DNA of 64,000 nucleotides from Salminus brasiliensis (GCF_030463535.1 NC_132880.1:34893842-34957841); one strand, 5' to 3'; counted from the first letter of the stretch, positions 42,701-54,935 are shown. The notes: generated from the sequence alone by a model not told the origin. Made by a program: numbers and translations.

Positions 42701-45700
42701 GATTCTTCACATTAACAGCACTCTGTTACAAACATGGTTCTTCATGGAACAAAAGTGGAACTATATATGTCTTAGGAATAGATCATTAATTTAATTTGAT
42801 AAAATTCTAATTAAAAAATCATTTAAACTATATTGAATGAAATGTAAGACATACTCCAGCACATACACCACTATGGTGGCTTAGGGGCCCTTACCAATGG
42901 CTTACACCTCTCAAAGAAAGAAATAGCCCTGCATTTGTGACATGAACTGTACCAATGTGTTTCCGATAACACTAACAGGCTGTCTGATCAACCGCACTAT
43001 AACTGGAAATGAGATATTGTGAGATTGATTGGACGTAGCAGTTAAACAGTTAAAATAGGATAGCTTGGTAGCTAATGGATAAGAGTATTCTGTATGTATG
43101 GTGCACCAATGAAGCTAATCAAGAAATCTGTGGTCCTATAGAAATGCTATGTAACATGTAAACAGCTTTAACGCCTTGACTGTCCACTTGTGTTCGGAAC
43201 CCTTACGACAGATGTTAATATCAGGTGTGAACAGGGCCTGAGATCTGAATATGTGGGACACAGCATAGAAATGCATGTTATTTTGGTGAGTAATTAGAGT
43301 TCCAACCTTTATTTTATCTCTCAGTTCCAGTTTCTTGCACTGGAAGAGTTGTTCTTTGAGGAAAACAACTTTGTTCAGTCTGAGCTGTTTGAGTCCAGTC
43401 GAGTACATGAAGTCTTTTCGTTAAAGGTAATGTACAGCACTACTGGATAGTTTCAGTTACATCTGATTTTCATCATATTACTGCCTTTTCATTGTATATA
43501 AAAACCACAGTATTTTATTAGCTTTTTGTAAATACTGGCTTTTGAAATACTGATATCACAGGATGCTCTCCTATGCAAATGAGCTGTCACATTGTTTCAC
43601 ACTGTGTTCTGTGAGCATCCAAACCATCATAGCTGCAGATAAGTGCATGTACGGGTATATTTGATGAATCAAGGATAACAATTAATTTGGGCAAACTATT
43701 CCAGACCATCACATTAATGATCCACGACTACCATTTTTGTATGCAGTGCTGTGCAAAAGCCTTATTCAGCCAAATAACATAATCTAGGCACTTAGCAGGT
43801 GTTTGTCTCTAAAACCTTGTGTTAGAATTGACACTAAAAACATAAATTCTGTTAATAATTATCAGAATGTCTTATGCTTAGCAGAAATATTGATATGTTG
43901 GTTAGAAGAACACAGAAGAACACAGTTTTGATTGCTCCCATCTGTGAACTTCAGTCACTGTATGGATTTGTTCAGTTTTAGTAGAAGCTCCTAGGTGGAG
44001 ATAAACTAGGTATTGGATGGTAACTGTCAATACTGGCCTTTCCTGAAGAGCTTCTATTTGCTTTGCAATTAAATTTATATATTTGTATATATATTGAAAT
44101 AAAATAATCATTTATTGCCTAGACATACATCTTTACATATGATCACCGATGCCTAGGTATGTGGCAGTGTAATTGCAGTACTAGTATTTTGACCTTATCA
44201 TGCAGCCAAACTAACTGTGCTGTTTGGGCAGGAGCTTGCTGCAAGGCTTATTCTAAAAGAAGGCATGAATAAGCTGTCTGTGGTGTCCAGAGCTCTACCG
44301 CTTTACCCTGATCTGCAGACCATGCTGTCTCGCTGGGGCAGGTGTGCTGTGTGCTTCCAGCTTTTCCTCACCACCTGGCTGGAGTGTGTGCAGTTCATCA
44401 ACCTCCGAAAGGTACGCGGCTGACTCTCACTCTCCCTGACCTCTGACTCGACCATCTGCCACTGCCAGTTTTTACTGCGCCACGTTCAGTGAGTGTTTAC
44501 AGCATTGTGCTGTAATAGCACAGAGAAAGAGTAACCCCACCCTCTTAGAATGCCCTGTGCGGGCCTTTGTTTGTGAGAAACTTGTTTTTTTGGCATTATG
44601 GCTTTTCTACCTCTTTGTGCTGCTCACTCTGTACAGCACAAACCACTACAATGTTTAGGTTTTTAACCCTTTTTAAGTGCTTCACTGTGTTTATTCGAGC
44701 ACTTCACTTATTTCGGAAACAATAGCATTATGTATTTGTGATGGCCACCTCCTTCCACTGCTCCATGGTCCAGTTTGGATGCTCACATGCCCACTCTGTA
44801 AGTTTTTTTTCATATAAATGCATATATTTAATTACATATTTAATGTTTTAATAGTTCTAACCATGCCATGAGCATATGATGAGGAGAAGACAATAGGGGA
44901 TGAACTTTAAGACTCTAAGAACTTTGCGCTGAAGTTTGGATGGCTTAGTTTTTAAGCTAGACGTCCAGATCCAAGGGGTGGTGGTGGGGTACTGAAATTT
45001 TGTCATGGGGCAAGGAAGGTGCAGAAGAAATTAATAGGACGTTGAGGAGGAGGAAGATATCTGAAACCCCTCTTCCTCCTCCCAGTCTAACGTTGAGAAA
45101 GTTTAATGAAGTTCCTGCATCCCATCAGTTTCTCGTCTCCTCCCTTTATTTCCTCCCTAAATTAAGTTATTTCTTCAGGGCGCATGTCATGGAAAACTGA
45201 ATTTCCTTTAGAACACACCATTGTACAAAAACATACGGAAACCTAGCTGCGGAAACATCCTGTTTTGAATCCATTGCTTCTGTAATGGCTTTCTTTATTT
45301 CTTTATCTGCAAATACAGCAGTTTTGCCCCACCTATTCTTATTTGCATTGCAAGGTATTTCAGCAAGAACTTCTTTTTAAATTAAGCTCAATATAAGGCA
45401 GCCAATCAGACCAGATGTAGATTTACATTTGCCTAAATGCAAAAACACATTCTAAAATTGTCACGTAAAAATGATTCAGACTGTTTTGGTACATAAATCC
45501 ACACAAAATGAATAACTAAACAAAACAAGAGAACAACACAGAAAAAACTATTATTTATATAAAATGATATATATATATATATGAATATAATGACCTGCCA
45601 TTTAGACTTTAAACAATGCTGGTTATTTGATATCAGGCTTTGCCCAGTTTGTTTTCAGTCAGCTCATCTAAACACTGTAATGCATTTAAAAGGTGTTAAA

Positions 45701-45872
45701 ACCCCCAACACCTGGATTAACAATGTGATATAAATGATTCATCGCTGTGTTTTCTCTTTTCTAGGACATGAAGATGAAAAGCATGCAGATCATTCCAGTC
45801 CGAGTGCTGTTGTGCTCGTACTCCTGCTTCAGCAAAAGTGGCCATTCGTACTATGGGGTTGCTAAAGTATAG
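39352..45872 (+). CDS. lrrc69: lrrc69, leucine-rich repeat protein 69 (8 exons)
   Basis: The exons sum to 1035 nt (344 aa plus stop; human is 347) with consistent phase. From about residue 18 to 230 the protein is built of about nine leucine-rich repeats of 23 residues (pattern LxxLxLxxN), for example LTELNLGNNVFEEIP, LPNLTVLNLNHNRIRVIP and LSNLEVFSLTHNLLEEIP. The C-terminal tail (250-344) has paired cysteines, C287-x2-C290 and C326-x3-C330, around WLECV and VRVLLCSYSC, a pattern shared with mammalian LRRC69 and, from memory, LRRC28/58. Function is not established; an X-box in the promoter hints at cilia. It lies downstream of otud6b in the same direction, as in mammals. Confidence 0.96.
39817..39876 (+). 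repeat. 20-bp tandem repeat, three copies
   Basis: gctacatttaaggtcctaca is repeated twice exactly, with a partial third copy. It is next to ttccaccttaaatagt, shared with 1156. It lies in lrrc69 intron 1, which otherwise (to 41159) shows no recognisable feature. Confidence 0.9.
41160..41286 (+). CDS. lrrc69: lrrc69 exon 2
   Basis: Acceptor ttgctttag, donor TTCG|gtgagt, phase 0 to 1. LTELNLGNNVFEEIPVVLKH and LKKLYLFGNNISSLHPEVF, residues 60-101. Confidence 0.96.
41395..41467 (+). CDS. lrrc69: lrrc69 exon 3
   Basis: Acceptor tatttttccag, donor AAGAG|gtaaag, phase 1 to 2. GLPNLTVLNLNHNRIRVIPP, about one repeat. Confidence 0.96.
41593..41788 (+). CDS. lrrc69: lrrc69 exon 4
   Basis: Acceptor ttgttttcag, donor CCAGAG|gtgagt, phase 2 to 0. 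About three repeats: NLEVFSLTHNLLEEIPAELG, NLTEINFANNKLTAIPQQLY, QLRKLSLARNSLIDLPE. Confidence 0.97.
41971..42042 (+). CDS. lrrc69: lrrc69 exon 5
   Basis: Acceptor tttgctgaag, donor GTTGAT|gtaagt, phase 0 to 0, 24 codons. GWENLKTLDVAGNRLSMFPV, one repeat. Confidence 0.95.
42077..42300 (-). mobile_element. tRNA-derived SINE, reversed
   Basis: Read on the - strand it matches the 17364 copy: the tail tacatttacggcatttagct in reverse, the body and a B box (gaatcgaacc in reverse). Its 5' part is included in the tandem duplication. Confidence 0.7.
42125..42810 (+). repeat. perfect 343-bp tandem duplication
   Basis: 42125-42467 and 42468-42810 read as identical by eye. The unit starts gagcgacttacaagg and ends gataaaattctaa. 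It includes part of a reversed SINE. It lies in lrrc69 intron 5. Confidence 0.93.
43325..43426 (+). CDS. lrrc69: lrrc69 exon 6
   Basis: Acceptor tatctctcag, donor TTAAAG|gtaatg, phase 0 to 0. FQFLALEELFFEENNFVQSE closes the leucine-rich repeat block. Confidence 0.95.
44232..44411 (+). CDS. lrrc69: lrrc69 exon 7 (CxxC, WLECV)
   Basis: Acceptor tgtttgggcag, donor CGAAAG|gtacgc, phase 0 to 0, 60 codons (250-309). LYPDLQTMLSRWGRCAVC and TTWLECVQF correspond to mammalian RYPQVRSMISQGKTCAIC and TVWLECVRF. Confidence 0.96.
45765..45872 (+). CDS. lrrc69: lrrc69 exon 8 (stop)
   Basis: Acceptor tctcttttctag, TAG at 45870-45872, 35 codons plus stop (310-344). PVRVLLCSYSCFSKSG and a terminal YYGVAKV, like mammalian LFGIAQV. 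Confidence 0.95.
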   Translation, partial: DMKMKSMQIIPVRVLLCSYSCFSKSGHSYYGVAKV

Positions 45873-45951
45873 CAAGTATATCAGATTAATCAGAGGTATC
45901 TCTTACTTTCATTCTAATGCTTCTTACACGCTTTTATCTTTTGCCAGTTTA

Positions 45952-45964
45952 CCACTAGATGGCA
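45952..45964 (+). promoter_or_regulatory. CTCF-like core motif after lrrc69
   Basis: CCACTAGATGGCA matches the first 13 positions of the CTCF core on the + strand, 80 bp after the stop codon. Confidence 0.45.
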
Positions 45965-46268
45965 ATGTTTGATCAGTGACAAGCCTTGCATGGGGAAGAA
46001 ATCTAGTCTGCAGCAGTGAAAGTTACTCACATTACCTCAGTGGGGTATCACCTGACATTTTGCCAGCTTCAGACTTATAGACACCTTTGAACTTGAGCGA
46101 CACACATGTGTGCTTTATAGTATGATTCCATTATACTTTTATTATTATTACTATTACTATTAATATTCTGTACAAATGTTCCAGACACCTAAACACATTA
46201 TTTAATACTATTAATCTCTGCAAAAAGAGATTACAGATAGAGCATTGAAACTGATGCAAGGAAACATA

Positions 46269-46274
46269 AATAAA
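46269..46274 (+). terminator. AATAAA, possible lrrc69 poly(A) signal
   Basis: First canonical hexamer after the stop, about 400 bp downstream. Others follow near 46434 and 46590. Confidence 0.5.
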
Positions 46275-46599
46275 GAAAAACAGTAACAAGAAATTCTCAT
46301 TTTGAAGAACTAGTTCGAAGAACAAAGCTGGGTTCCAGATTTCTTTTGAAAGCACATGGATTATAATGAAATAATTAGATATACACATCATTAAACGCTG
46401 ATTTACTAAACCAGTGTTGGTGAATGATAGCTATAAATAAAACTATACTCTTCCATTAGAAGAGCTTTGGAGAGTTTCATGAATACAGTGATGTAAAACT
46501 GTTGTACAGTGAAACCAGTGTACTGCACACTCTATGTATCTAAATACATTTTTCTTTTTAGTAATAGTTATATTAGTACATGTATATATTTAATAAAAT

Positions 46600-49340
46600 T
46601 ATATATATGTATTGTATATGTTATAGTAAGTTAATATTGGTACATTACGGGTGCTCTGTAATTATTTCAAAATCATTTTCTGCAGAATGTGTCTCAAAAA
46701 TATTAGTCAATAAAATCTGAGCAACATTTAATTAAAGAATATACTTTTATACATGTTGAAAGACACTCACTGACAGTATTCTTAAACCAGTGATGGTGTT
46801 ATTGTGAGTTTGAAGATTAAGGATAATTTGAATAGTGTCATGTTGGTTTAGCCAAGGACAGCTTGAAGGACAGCTTCTACTGCATATTGGAAAATGATGG
46901 TAATTTTTTTACCTTTTTCATTTGGCTTCTAACAGTATGTTTAATAAATGTACGAACCTTTTTTAGGTTTATGTCGCTAATTAATGCAGCTTATATTTCA
47001 GTGATACTTTTGCTAAAATTGTGTTTCATTAATTATGTATCACCTCAGTCCATGTTTCACAGTAGAAGTGTGAATGTACTACAAAAGCCATTTTAAATCA
47101 GGACTAAAGCCTTCTGCTGTACGTTTTATTACCTGTCTATAGCTGGACTTTACGCTCTCCACAGTCTGTTGAACACAATGCTCTCTCGGCTCAGGCCAAT
47201 GGCATCTGTTGAAACCTGAGAGAAAACTTCATTTCTCCGAGTTAATTTCCCATGCAGGCCTTCGGAGCTCAGAGCACAATCTACCGAGTTGGGCCTGATG
47301 AATAATGCAGCAGGTTTAATTGCAAAGCCAGAAACTAATGACTTTGGACTGGTTAACAGCAGGGGAACCATACATCTCTGCAAACTGAATGAAAAATCAG
47401 TTCAGAAAAAAAGAAAGGGGAAAAAAATGCTAATTGATGAATAATTAAAGCTTGAGCTACAGGGCATAATTGTGACATTTTGTTTCAATCAATTTAGAAG
47501 TACAGGGAAAAGTGCACTTAGGAAACTAATTGCAGTTGTGAGGATGTCCGGTGAAAAAAAGCCCATAAAGTCCAGTCCTTTATTATACAGCCTTCAGTCA
47601 GAATCAGCTTCTGTTCTGAGACTCAGTTACATGGACACAGTGCAAGCCAGAGACTTTGCGTGGAACCCTTTTGGTTTTATATATTATAATTAAAAAGTGT
47701 TCTTTTCTTTATTAATATTAAGTAACATTCCTTTCTCCTGTACACTAGGACCATTTCCACTTTGCCCTATATTGAATCACATTGATACTTACAGTAACTG
47801 GTCCTCCAGATTGTATTCTTAGATAATGTGCTCAAACGTGAGGACGCTCTGAAGCCTGCTGGGTTTTGGCATTGAGGTCACTGGCCTAATGAGGTCACTG
47901 GCCCAATGACTTGCCTAATGATCTCTGATCACTCTGCACTTTACACTTGCACCAGCATTTCTGGCTCTCTCTTTTCTGTCTGTTAATAGTTCAGTGAGTA
48001 AATGCCCAAAAAGTATATTAAGTTAATAATAATAAGCTAAAGATGGAACAGTATTTTCTGTTAGGAATTAGGAAAGGCCAGGTGATGAAAATTTCACAGC
48101 TTTATAAATATTCAGACCTAATTAAGAAATGGCAGTTAACAGAAACAGTGTAGGTCAAGCTGAAGTTTGGAAGGCCAAGATAACCTTCAGGCATGTTTAC
48201 AGACTCTGGAAAGGTGGTGCACTGTTCTACTGTGCAGCAACACCTGCACAAATATGACCTTCATGGAAGAGTTGTCAGAGGAAAACCTTTCTGTTGCCCA
48301 CCCCCACACCCACCCCCCCACCCTACAAAGATCAGAGAGAGAATATTTCAAAGAAACTACATCTAAACAAGCCTGAGGCATTTTGGAAACAGGTCCATTG
48401 GTCTGATGAACTTTTTATCCACAATAAGGAAATGTATGTTTGAGAAAAAAAGATGCAGAATTGCACAGAGGTAGATCAATCATGCTTGTGTTGCTGCCGG
48501 TGGCATGAGAAACAGTTCACTGGTAGAGGTAAATGCACCTTTATTTTAACTTGAGTGCCTCTCATTTACAATGCAGCCAAAGTAATACATGAAATATAGA
48601 TTAGAAAATGAAAGATAAATTTTATAAATTTTATAGTAATATATAAAACAAATAAGATACATTTTACCATAAACCATATAAAATAGTCAAAATTATGAAA
48701 AGAAAACAAGAAACGGTAGTTAGTAAGTTAGTAAGAAACAAAGTAATTCAAATGAATCCAAATAATTAAAAGTTGAAAAAAGGGAAAAGACAACTAAAAT
48801 AGTGAACATATCCTATAATAAAAGGAAATATACATTTGCTAAATTTAAAATATTGTAGATTATTTTAAATTTGCGAAAGTAATAATAATTGTGCATTGAA
48901 ATATGAAATATTTGTCATACCTAAAAACACCCCACAAAGTTTCAGAATTAAAAAAAAACAAAAAAATAGAACAGAAATAATGTAAACATTGTACAAAAAG
49001 GTCAGATGTGTGTTGAGTCTCTTCCATTAAATCTCAAAAACTTCAGTTGACTCGGGTAGATCTGATCTACTCATCACAAAACGTATAGACTCCATGCAGT
49101 TCCAATGCACGATGTCACTGAAGCAGAAGCATTTGAAAAAAAAAAGGTCCAAATGACTTGGAATATATATTTTTTACATTGATAATTAAGAAGACCAATC
49201 CATTAAGCCATATACCTATTGCGACATTTCTATTGGTTATTCCACAGAGCTTGTAATACAAATGCACTGCACCTTTCATGTTTATATATTTCTACATATA
49301 TGAGAGAAGAGAGTGAGGGTAAGAGGGGGATTTGAAATGA
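46600..49340. other. intergenic, AT-rich, no gene seen
   Basis: No exon, transposase or tRNA signature could be supported on either strand. The part at 47130-47400 is less AT-rich and non-repetitive, and could be a conserved element. 48540-49000 is very AT-rich. Confidence 0.5.
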
Positions 49341-49839
49341 AATGTGTATTATTCCAGAGACCAGATGTTTGGTCCTGCAGCAGCAGGGCTGCCTCAGGCC
49401 CTGTCTGGTGTCAGTGTGTGTGTGCGTGCATGTGTGTGTGAGTACGGATGCCTCTTCTCTGCTTCAGACCACTTTATTAACACAGAGCCCAGTGCACTCA
49501 CCTTATTGTTTTGCTAGCCTCATTTCACAAAAACACATAAACACACACACACACTACTGTTGTTTTCATGCATCCAGGGATTCCAGGGATATCACAAAAG
49601 CACCCGCATCCCTCATGGCGGAACGTCTTTCCCTGAATAAAGAACACGTGCAGTGATTGACATTAATGGCAACGCAGAGTGGCTGTCATAGGAGAGAGTG
49701 TCTCACAGCAGGAGGTAAAAAACACGCTAAGAAGTATGGAGAGCCATGCATTAGTACATTCTGAGCATGTATGCCATATGTTAATTAGGAAGTGTGTGCT
49801 GATATAATTACTGAACAGGTTTATGGCCTATGGTGGGTA

Positions 49840-50170
49840 TCTCCGCTCTACCTCATGGGGGAAGCGTGGAATGATAAAGGAGCTGTGCATACATTTTAAT
49901 TTACTGAGCTCAAAATGGGCAGCGTGATGTTGGCAAATTCACTCAGGATGATCTATTGGAACACGTTGTGGCTGTTCATTACACCTCTCCTTTGTTACAC
50001 TATTTAGGTCCCCATCAACTTGAAGGCCCATACTAGCTGGAGCCTTTGGCGACTACGGCCAAGAGAGAGGAGGTTTCAAATCTATAATTCAGACAAATGA
50101 TTGCTAATAGCTGCCATTAGTAGAGGCTCAAGGCCATTTGGGAGTAGTTATCTGGGTGTCATAGTCGCAC
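49840..50170. promoter_or_regulatory. candidate conserved non-coding element 1
   Basis: A non-repetitive block of balanced composition without coding frame, in a stretch otherwise rich in simple repeats. It has several taat and attac-like cores of homeodomain type. Conservation cannot be judged from one sequence. Confidence 0.25.
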
Positions 50171-50284
50171 AGAGCAGAAATGTGTTTAACTGGTGTGAGC
50201 ACTGACCTGATTTGTAGTACTTTGAATCTGAGTTACTTTACAGTTCCTCAACCAGGCCCACAGTCCAGTTAAAAAAATGGTAAA

Positions 50285-50765
50285 ACACTATATCTATACT
50301 ATATTAAGAGGTGTGTCCCAATACTATATCTATACTACATTAAGAGGTGTGCCCCAATACTTTTGTCCATATAGTATATATGGACAAAAGTATTGGGACA
50401 CACCTCTTGATCATTGAATATACACCTGTCCATGCAGTCTGCCTTTACAAACACTAGTGGTTCTACCTAAGCTTACTGAATTCCAGCATGGTCCTGTAAA
50501 GGTTTGTGAAATTTCTTCCACGACCAGCTGCGAGTGGTATTATTAAGAAGTGGAAGCATTTAGGAACCACAGCAACTCGGCCAAAAAGTGTCGCTGAGTG
50601 CTGAGTGGCATACTGCATAGAAGTCTCCAACGCTCTGCTGACTCCAAACCTAGCAGCAAAGTGGGGAACCAACTTTATATCCTTGCTTATGGATTTAGAA
50701 TGAGATATTGTAAAAGCTCCTGTGTGTAATGTGTAGGTGTCCCAATACTTTAGTCCATATAGTTT
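50285..50765. mobile_element. Tc1-like element relic with tattgggacac ends
   Basis: Inverted junction near 50368-50402 (cttttgtccatatagtatat next to its own inverse), then an element running to caatactttagtccatatag at about 50762. On the + strand the interior includes a stretch such as ctgaattccagcatggtcct that is typical of the frequent fish family with this end. Frames are broken. Confidence 0.7.
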
Positions 50766-50999
50766 AGCAGATGAAAATATCTCCATGTACTTTGTTTTCC
50801 ATTTTGTTTACTTGCTGTTTACACCCTGTGAACGTTTCATGATAAATGAACCAGTAGAAAAATCTAAAATGACTTCTCCTGTGAAGTTTCTGGAGATGCT
50901 CTTCTGACAGGTTCTATATTTTTCTGCATGTCTTGCATGCCTCGCGTCTAATTTGTTGGGCATAGTGTAACAATAATAGACAGTATGTGAGACCCAGTA

Positions 51000-51260
51000 C
51001 AACACCTTGGCCTCTATTGTCTCCGGACTCTCTGGAGTAAAAAAAAAAATCATCCCACGTAAGGCAACACAAACATAATCTGAATGGCATTGTTTTGTAA
51101 TTCTTGCCTAAGGCACTGAACGAGGCCTCTTTGATAAACCCACTCCGCTGCTCTACACTCCATGTCCTTGAGACCATTTGGCTTTGCTTAATTACGGGCC
51201 AAGCTTTGAAGGTGTGCTGCGAGCCTGATGCTCCACCACTGTTTGCTTTCCGCATTTTAG
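51000..51260. promoter_or_regulatory. candidate conserved non-coding element 2
   Basis: A non-repetitive block with a homeodomain-like ttaattacgg core at about 51190 and no plausible exon. Low confidence. Confidence 0.2.
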
Positions 51261-52379
51261 CTTCTTTGTTCCTTCTGTCATAAATAGTTAACAGCTGTTA
51301 ATATTTAGAGCACAGTCGCAGTGATCTTTCTTCTGCAGTAGCGCAAGTGATGAAACTGTTCAGTGTTTGCATGATTGCTTCTGCATCCTCTTTTGAGTTG
51401 CTTAGCCGTTATTGACTCAAATATGGCATCTGGATCAAACTTATGCAACATGTTTGCGTGTTTGTAAGTCAGTCTACATAAGCCTTGGGTACACTATAGG
51501 ACTTTTAGTCTTAGCAGATTAGTAAAAAATGTCCATTGCACACTAAACGACTAGAGATCATACACTACACAACTTCAACCTGCTGCTGGACTAAACTGAA
51601 CACGCCCTAAAACACGCATGCCTCGCGATACCTAGGAGACACAGATTCGCGCTGCCGTTTGCTCTGATCCAAAACAAAAAAACGTGAAAAAGGCCGTGGG
51701 TGGGAAGATGGGGTCAACATGGTCTGTATAGCCTGCAGAGGGAGTTGGAGGTGATAAGCAAAGCACATGCTGTGAAGATGTTGACTTTTCTGTTTCACCT
51801 TTAATGATGCTGCAGTATTAGACATGTACTAGTTCCAGAATGTAGCTGCTGCATCATTTGCCTAAAAACAACTGCCTAAAAACACTTTTCGTGCTCAGTG
51901 TTGGGAGTCTTCTAGTCACTGTCTTTGAGAAGCATAAGTTTCCTCTGGATACTTCCTCTGGTTTCCTTTCACAGGTGTATTAATGCCTCATGCTCAATGA
52001 TTCCTGGTGGGCTCTGGACCCACCATGAAGCTGACCAGGAAGAAGCAGATACGAAGCTGGTTGATGGTTTTGGTGGACCTTGGGAATAGCAGTAAAGTAC
52101 AAAAAAAGGCTTTTTAAATGAATGGAAATGTTCTTTCATTGGTTTTTAGTTCATGTTATTGTGTTTCAGTCTGACGCTCTCAGGCTTGATTTGAGTTGAA
52201 AGCTCTTTGTTGAGAAGAAGCACTAAAGTCTGCAAATGACCCGAGTTGACTTCACTTCCAAGAAGTTGCGCTCTCCAAGTCCGCATGGAGTGGCTGTATT
52301 AAAATGAGTATCATTGATTGGTGTATTAAAGGCCTGTGTCTGAGAGGCAGAAAAACAGCTACTCAGTGGCACGCAGAGA

Positions 52380-52640
52380 AGCCCTGTCTAACTGTGAGGA
52401 GCACTCTCCAATCAGAGTAATCTATTGTCTCACATCTTACGCTGAATGAAGGATCTCCTATTGAGCTGCTGGCACGGCACCATGGCTTTGTCAGCATGAT
52501 GACTGCACAATCAATTCCCTTCTGCCTCCCTATTCAAGAAGCCCCCGGAGCTGCCAGTAGAGGGCACTGTGCCTCTCCCATCAGCCTCAAAACAAGAACG
52601 ATAGGCTGTGAGGTGAAATGCACATGGCTAAAATCCCCTT
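52380..52640. promoter_or_regulatory. candidate conserved element with CTCF motif
   Basis: A non-repetitive block containing CCAGTAGAGGGCACT at 52554-52568, which fits the 15-position CTCF core with no mismatch, and caatcaatt and ctattgt (SOX-like) nearby. No coding frame. Confidence 0.45.
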
Positions 52641-54589
52641 AGCTATACTAGGTGACATGTCTGAGGATAAAAGTCAAACTGCAACCAGACCCACCATGAA
52701 CAATGTGAAAGATAAGGAGCTGACATTTATTTCAGCTAGCACAAATGACTTTAAAGTGCCAGTCAGTAATTGTTAAAAGTACTGTGGATTCTGCCTTGGC
52801 CTGTGCTTTCAGAAGTGCTGTTTCATAGCTGTGTTGGTGTGAGCATGAGCCACCATTCATGCAGTACCAAAAACGTACAGTTTGCCACTTACAGTCACCT
52901 CTGATTAACGCATAATTAACGCATAATAAAACACATCAGGGCTCAAATGCTGGCAGTAATTGCACAGGCAGAGTGCTTCTGAAGTCTTCCCAGTCACTCA
53001 TTTATTCCCGATGATAAAATGTGCTTGTCCATGCTTCAGTTATTCGGCATATTTTAAAGGCCTGTTCCTGAAGGACAGAGATAGAAGGCTTTGTGTCTTT
53101 GTGGCTCTGCGCAGAACAAATGAAAATAAATGTAAGAGTAGTAAAGCTCGGGGCCTTTGAGGTGAGAGCAAGGCAGCGCCATTATTGGTCTTCTGCTCAT
53201 TACCGGAGTACAGAGAGAACAGAGCACCACACATGCACCCTGAGTGCATTTTGGCAGTTTTGGGTCATTCTCCCCCTTTTTTTTTTACCAAAGTACAAAA
53301 ACATCCCATGTTGTTAAGAGCAAGAAAACACAGAAGAAGCAAAAAACTTCAAAGAACAAATAAGCTTTAATCTTGTGTTGTGCTCTTGGAAAGTTTCAAA
53401 CCTCGGTAATTACAGAGGAGCATCGACAGAAGAATGATGAACCTGGCTTTTTATTCTGCTGAAGGACTTTTGTCTTTTCAGTAAAGCCGCAAAGTCCGAG
53501 TTGAAGTCGGAAGTTTTAAAGTGGGATTTTAAGGCAAGAACCAGAAGACGATGCATGGAACTAAATACAGGGTCAGCGAGTTAATGTCAATCTATACCAA
53601 ATTAATAAAAGTGCTACAAATGAAGAAGGAACTTGAGCAAAGCCGTAGAAGAACTGCAACGCTTTTGGTTCCACAAAGAGTCAGGCTAGTAAAAGAGATC
53701 TGTGAGTGTTTCACTTGATGTAAAGGTTCTTTATCAATTTAAATGTTTTTCACTCACACCTCTATGACAAACATGGTTTCTTTTTGAAAACAAAGTGGGT
53801 TCCTTTATGGCATCGCTCAAAGAACCATCAGTAGCTCTACTACTTTCAGTGGATGAATTAAATAAGTGAAGATCACTCTCTCTTCCTTACGTCTCCTCCC
53901 CATTGCTGCCTAGCAACAACAAGGATTTCATTAATGTTGTGCCCATTACTGTTGAAGTGTCTCGCCACTGGGAATGAAAAGATCTTAACTTGGTTGGTTT
54001 GAATGTGTTCAGTTAAATGATCAGCAAGACCTCTCTTGTTTTCCCTGATGTACAGTCGATTGCTGCTCTCACAGCAGGTAAAAGAGAGTAACTAGTAGAG
54101 AGAGTGTTCAGAGTGATGCTCGCCTGACCCATCAATCAGTAGAGTATCTAAGAGCCTGTTTACACCTGACATTAACAGCGGTTTGGCAGATCTGATCACG
54201 TTTGGATTCCACTTGTACGCTTGGAAAGCAAAAACACTGCCAAGCCGCATTGTGGTCGGATTGCGATCACATGGTCAGAGACGGATCTGGTCCACATTTA
54301 GTACAAGTTTAACGGATGGGTTCTATCAGGCAAGTGGGAAAATGTCAAAACTGTGGATCTTGGTCTCTATTTCTTTCTTTAGTGTGTGGGCAAGTGCACG
54401 CTTGTGCTTATTTACAGGTAAATGATGGCAGTGTTACTTGTGTCTGTCGTATGTTCTGATTATGTTACGGGAATGCAAGAACCATCTATTGCTCCACTGT
54501 GTGGAACCCCCACTGTTCACAGTGCCAATTTTGATGAGAAACCGTTGTTTTTGTTTTTATTGTTGCAATTTGTTGAATGAATCAGTGAT

Positions 54590-54935
54590 TATGTGATGTT
54601 GGATGATCACCAGCCCACTTCCTTCCCATCTCCCAAACTCATCCCAAAAGTACTGGGTGGAGCATAACCATCATTCCAGAGAACACAGTTCCACTGCTCC
54701 ACAGCTCAATGCTGGGGGGTGGAGGGGGGGCTTTATACCCCTCTACCCAGGCCTGGCCATAGGCATGGTGCCAATAGGTTCATGTTTATCTGCTCCAGAG
54801 TGTCCTATTCTATTGGCAGTAATTCTCTACAGGGACTTGAAGACAATCTGTGTGTGTGCATTTGCACATCTGTGTCAGCAATGGGTGCAACCTAAAGTAA
54901 CAGAATATTCATTAGAAGGGGTGTTCATTTCAGCT
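54590..54935 (-). mobile_element. MITE copy E, partial, reversed
   Basis: Runs parallel to copy C (33770): ccagagaacacagttccact, tgtttatctgctccagagtg, then tgggtgcaacctaaagt. Its end near 54934 corresponds to the gtgtccac end of other copies. Confidence 0.7.

Larger units (their letters stand above)
42057..43242. mobile_element. MITE ends around a nested SINE and duplication
   Basis: ccgttcacacctgccgttaa near 42062 and the inverse stretch taatatcaggtgtgaacagg near 43218 look like the two ends of one element related to that at 4699. A reversed SINE and the 343-bp tandem duplication lie between them. Confidence 0.5.

Noticed and set aside
49342-49656. 104-codon frame with Cys/Val repeats
   Set aside because: It is built on a (TG)n run and intergenic DNA; no splice sites or homology.
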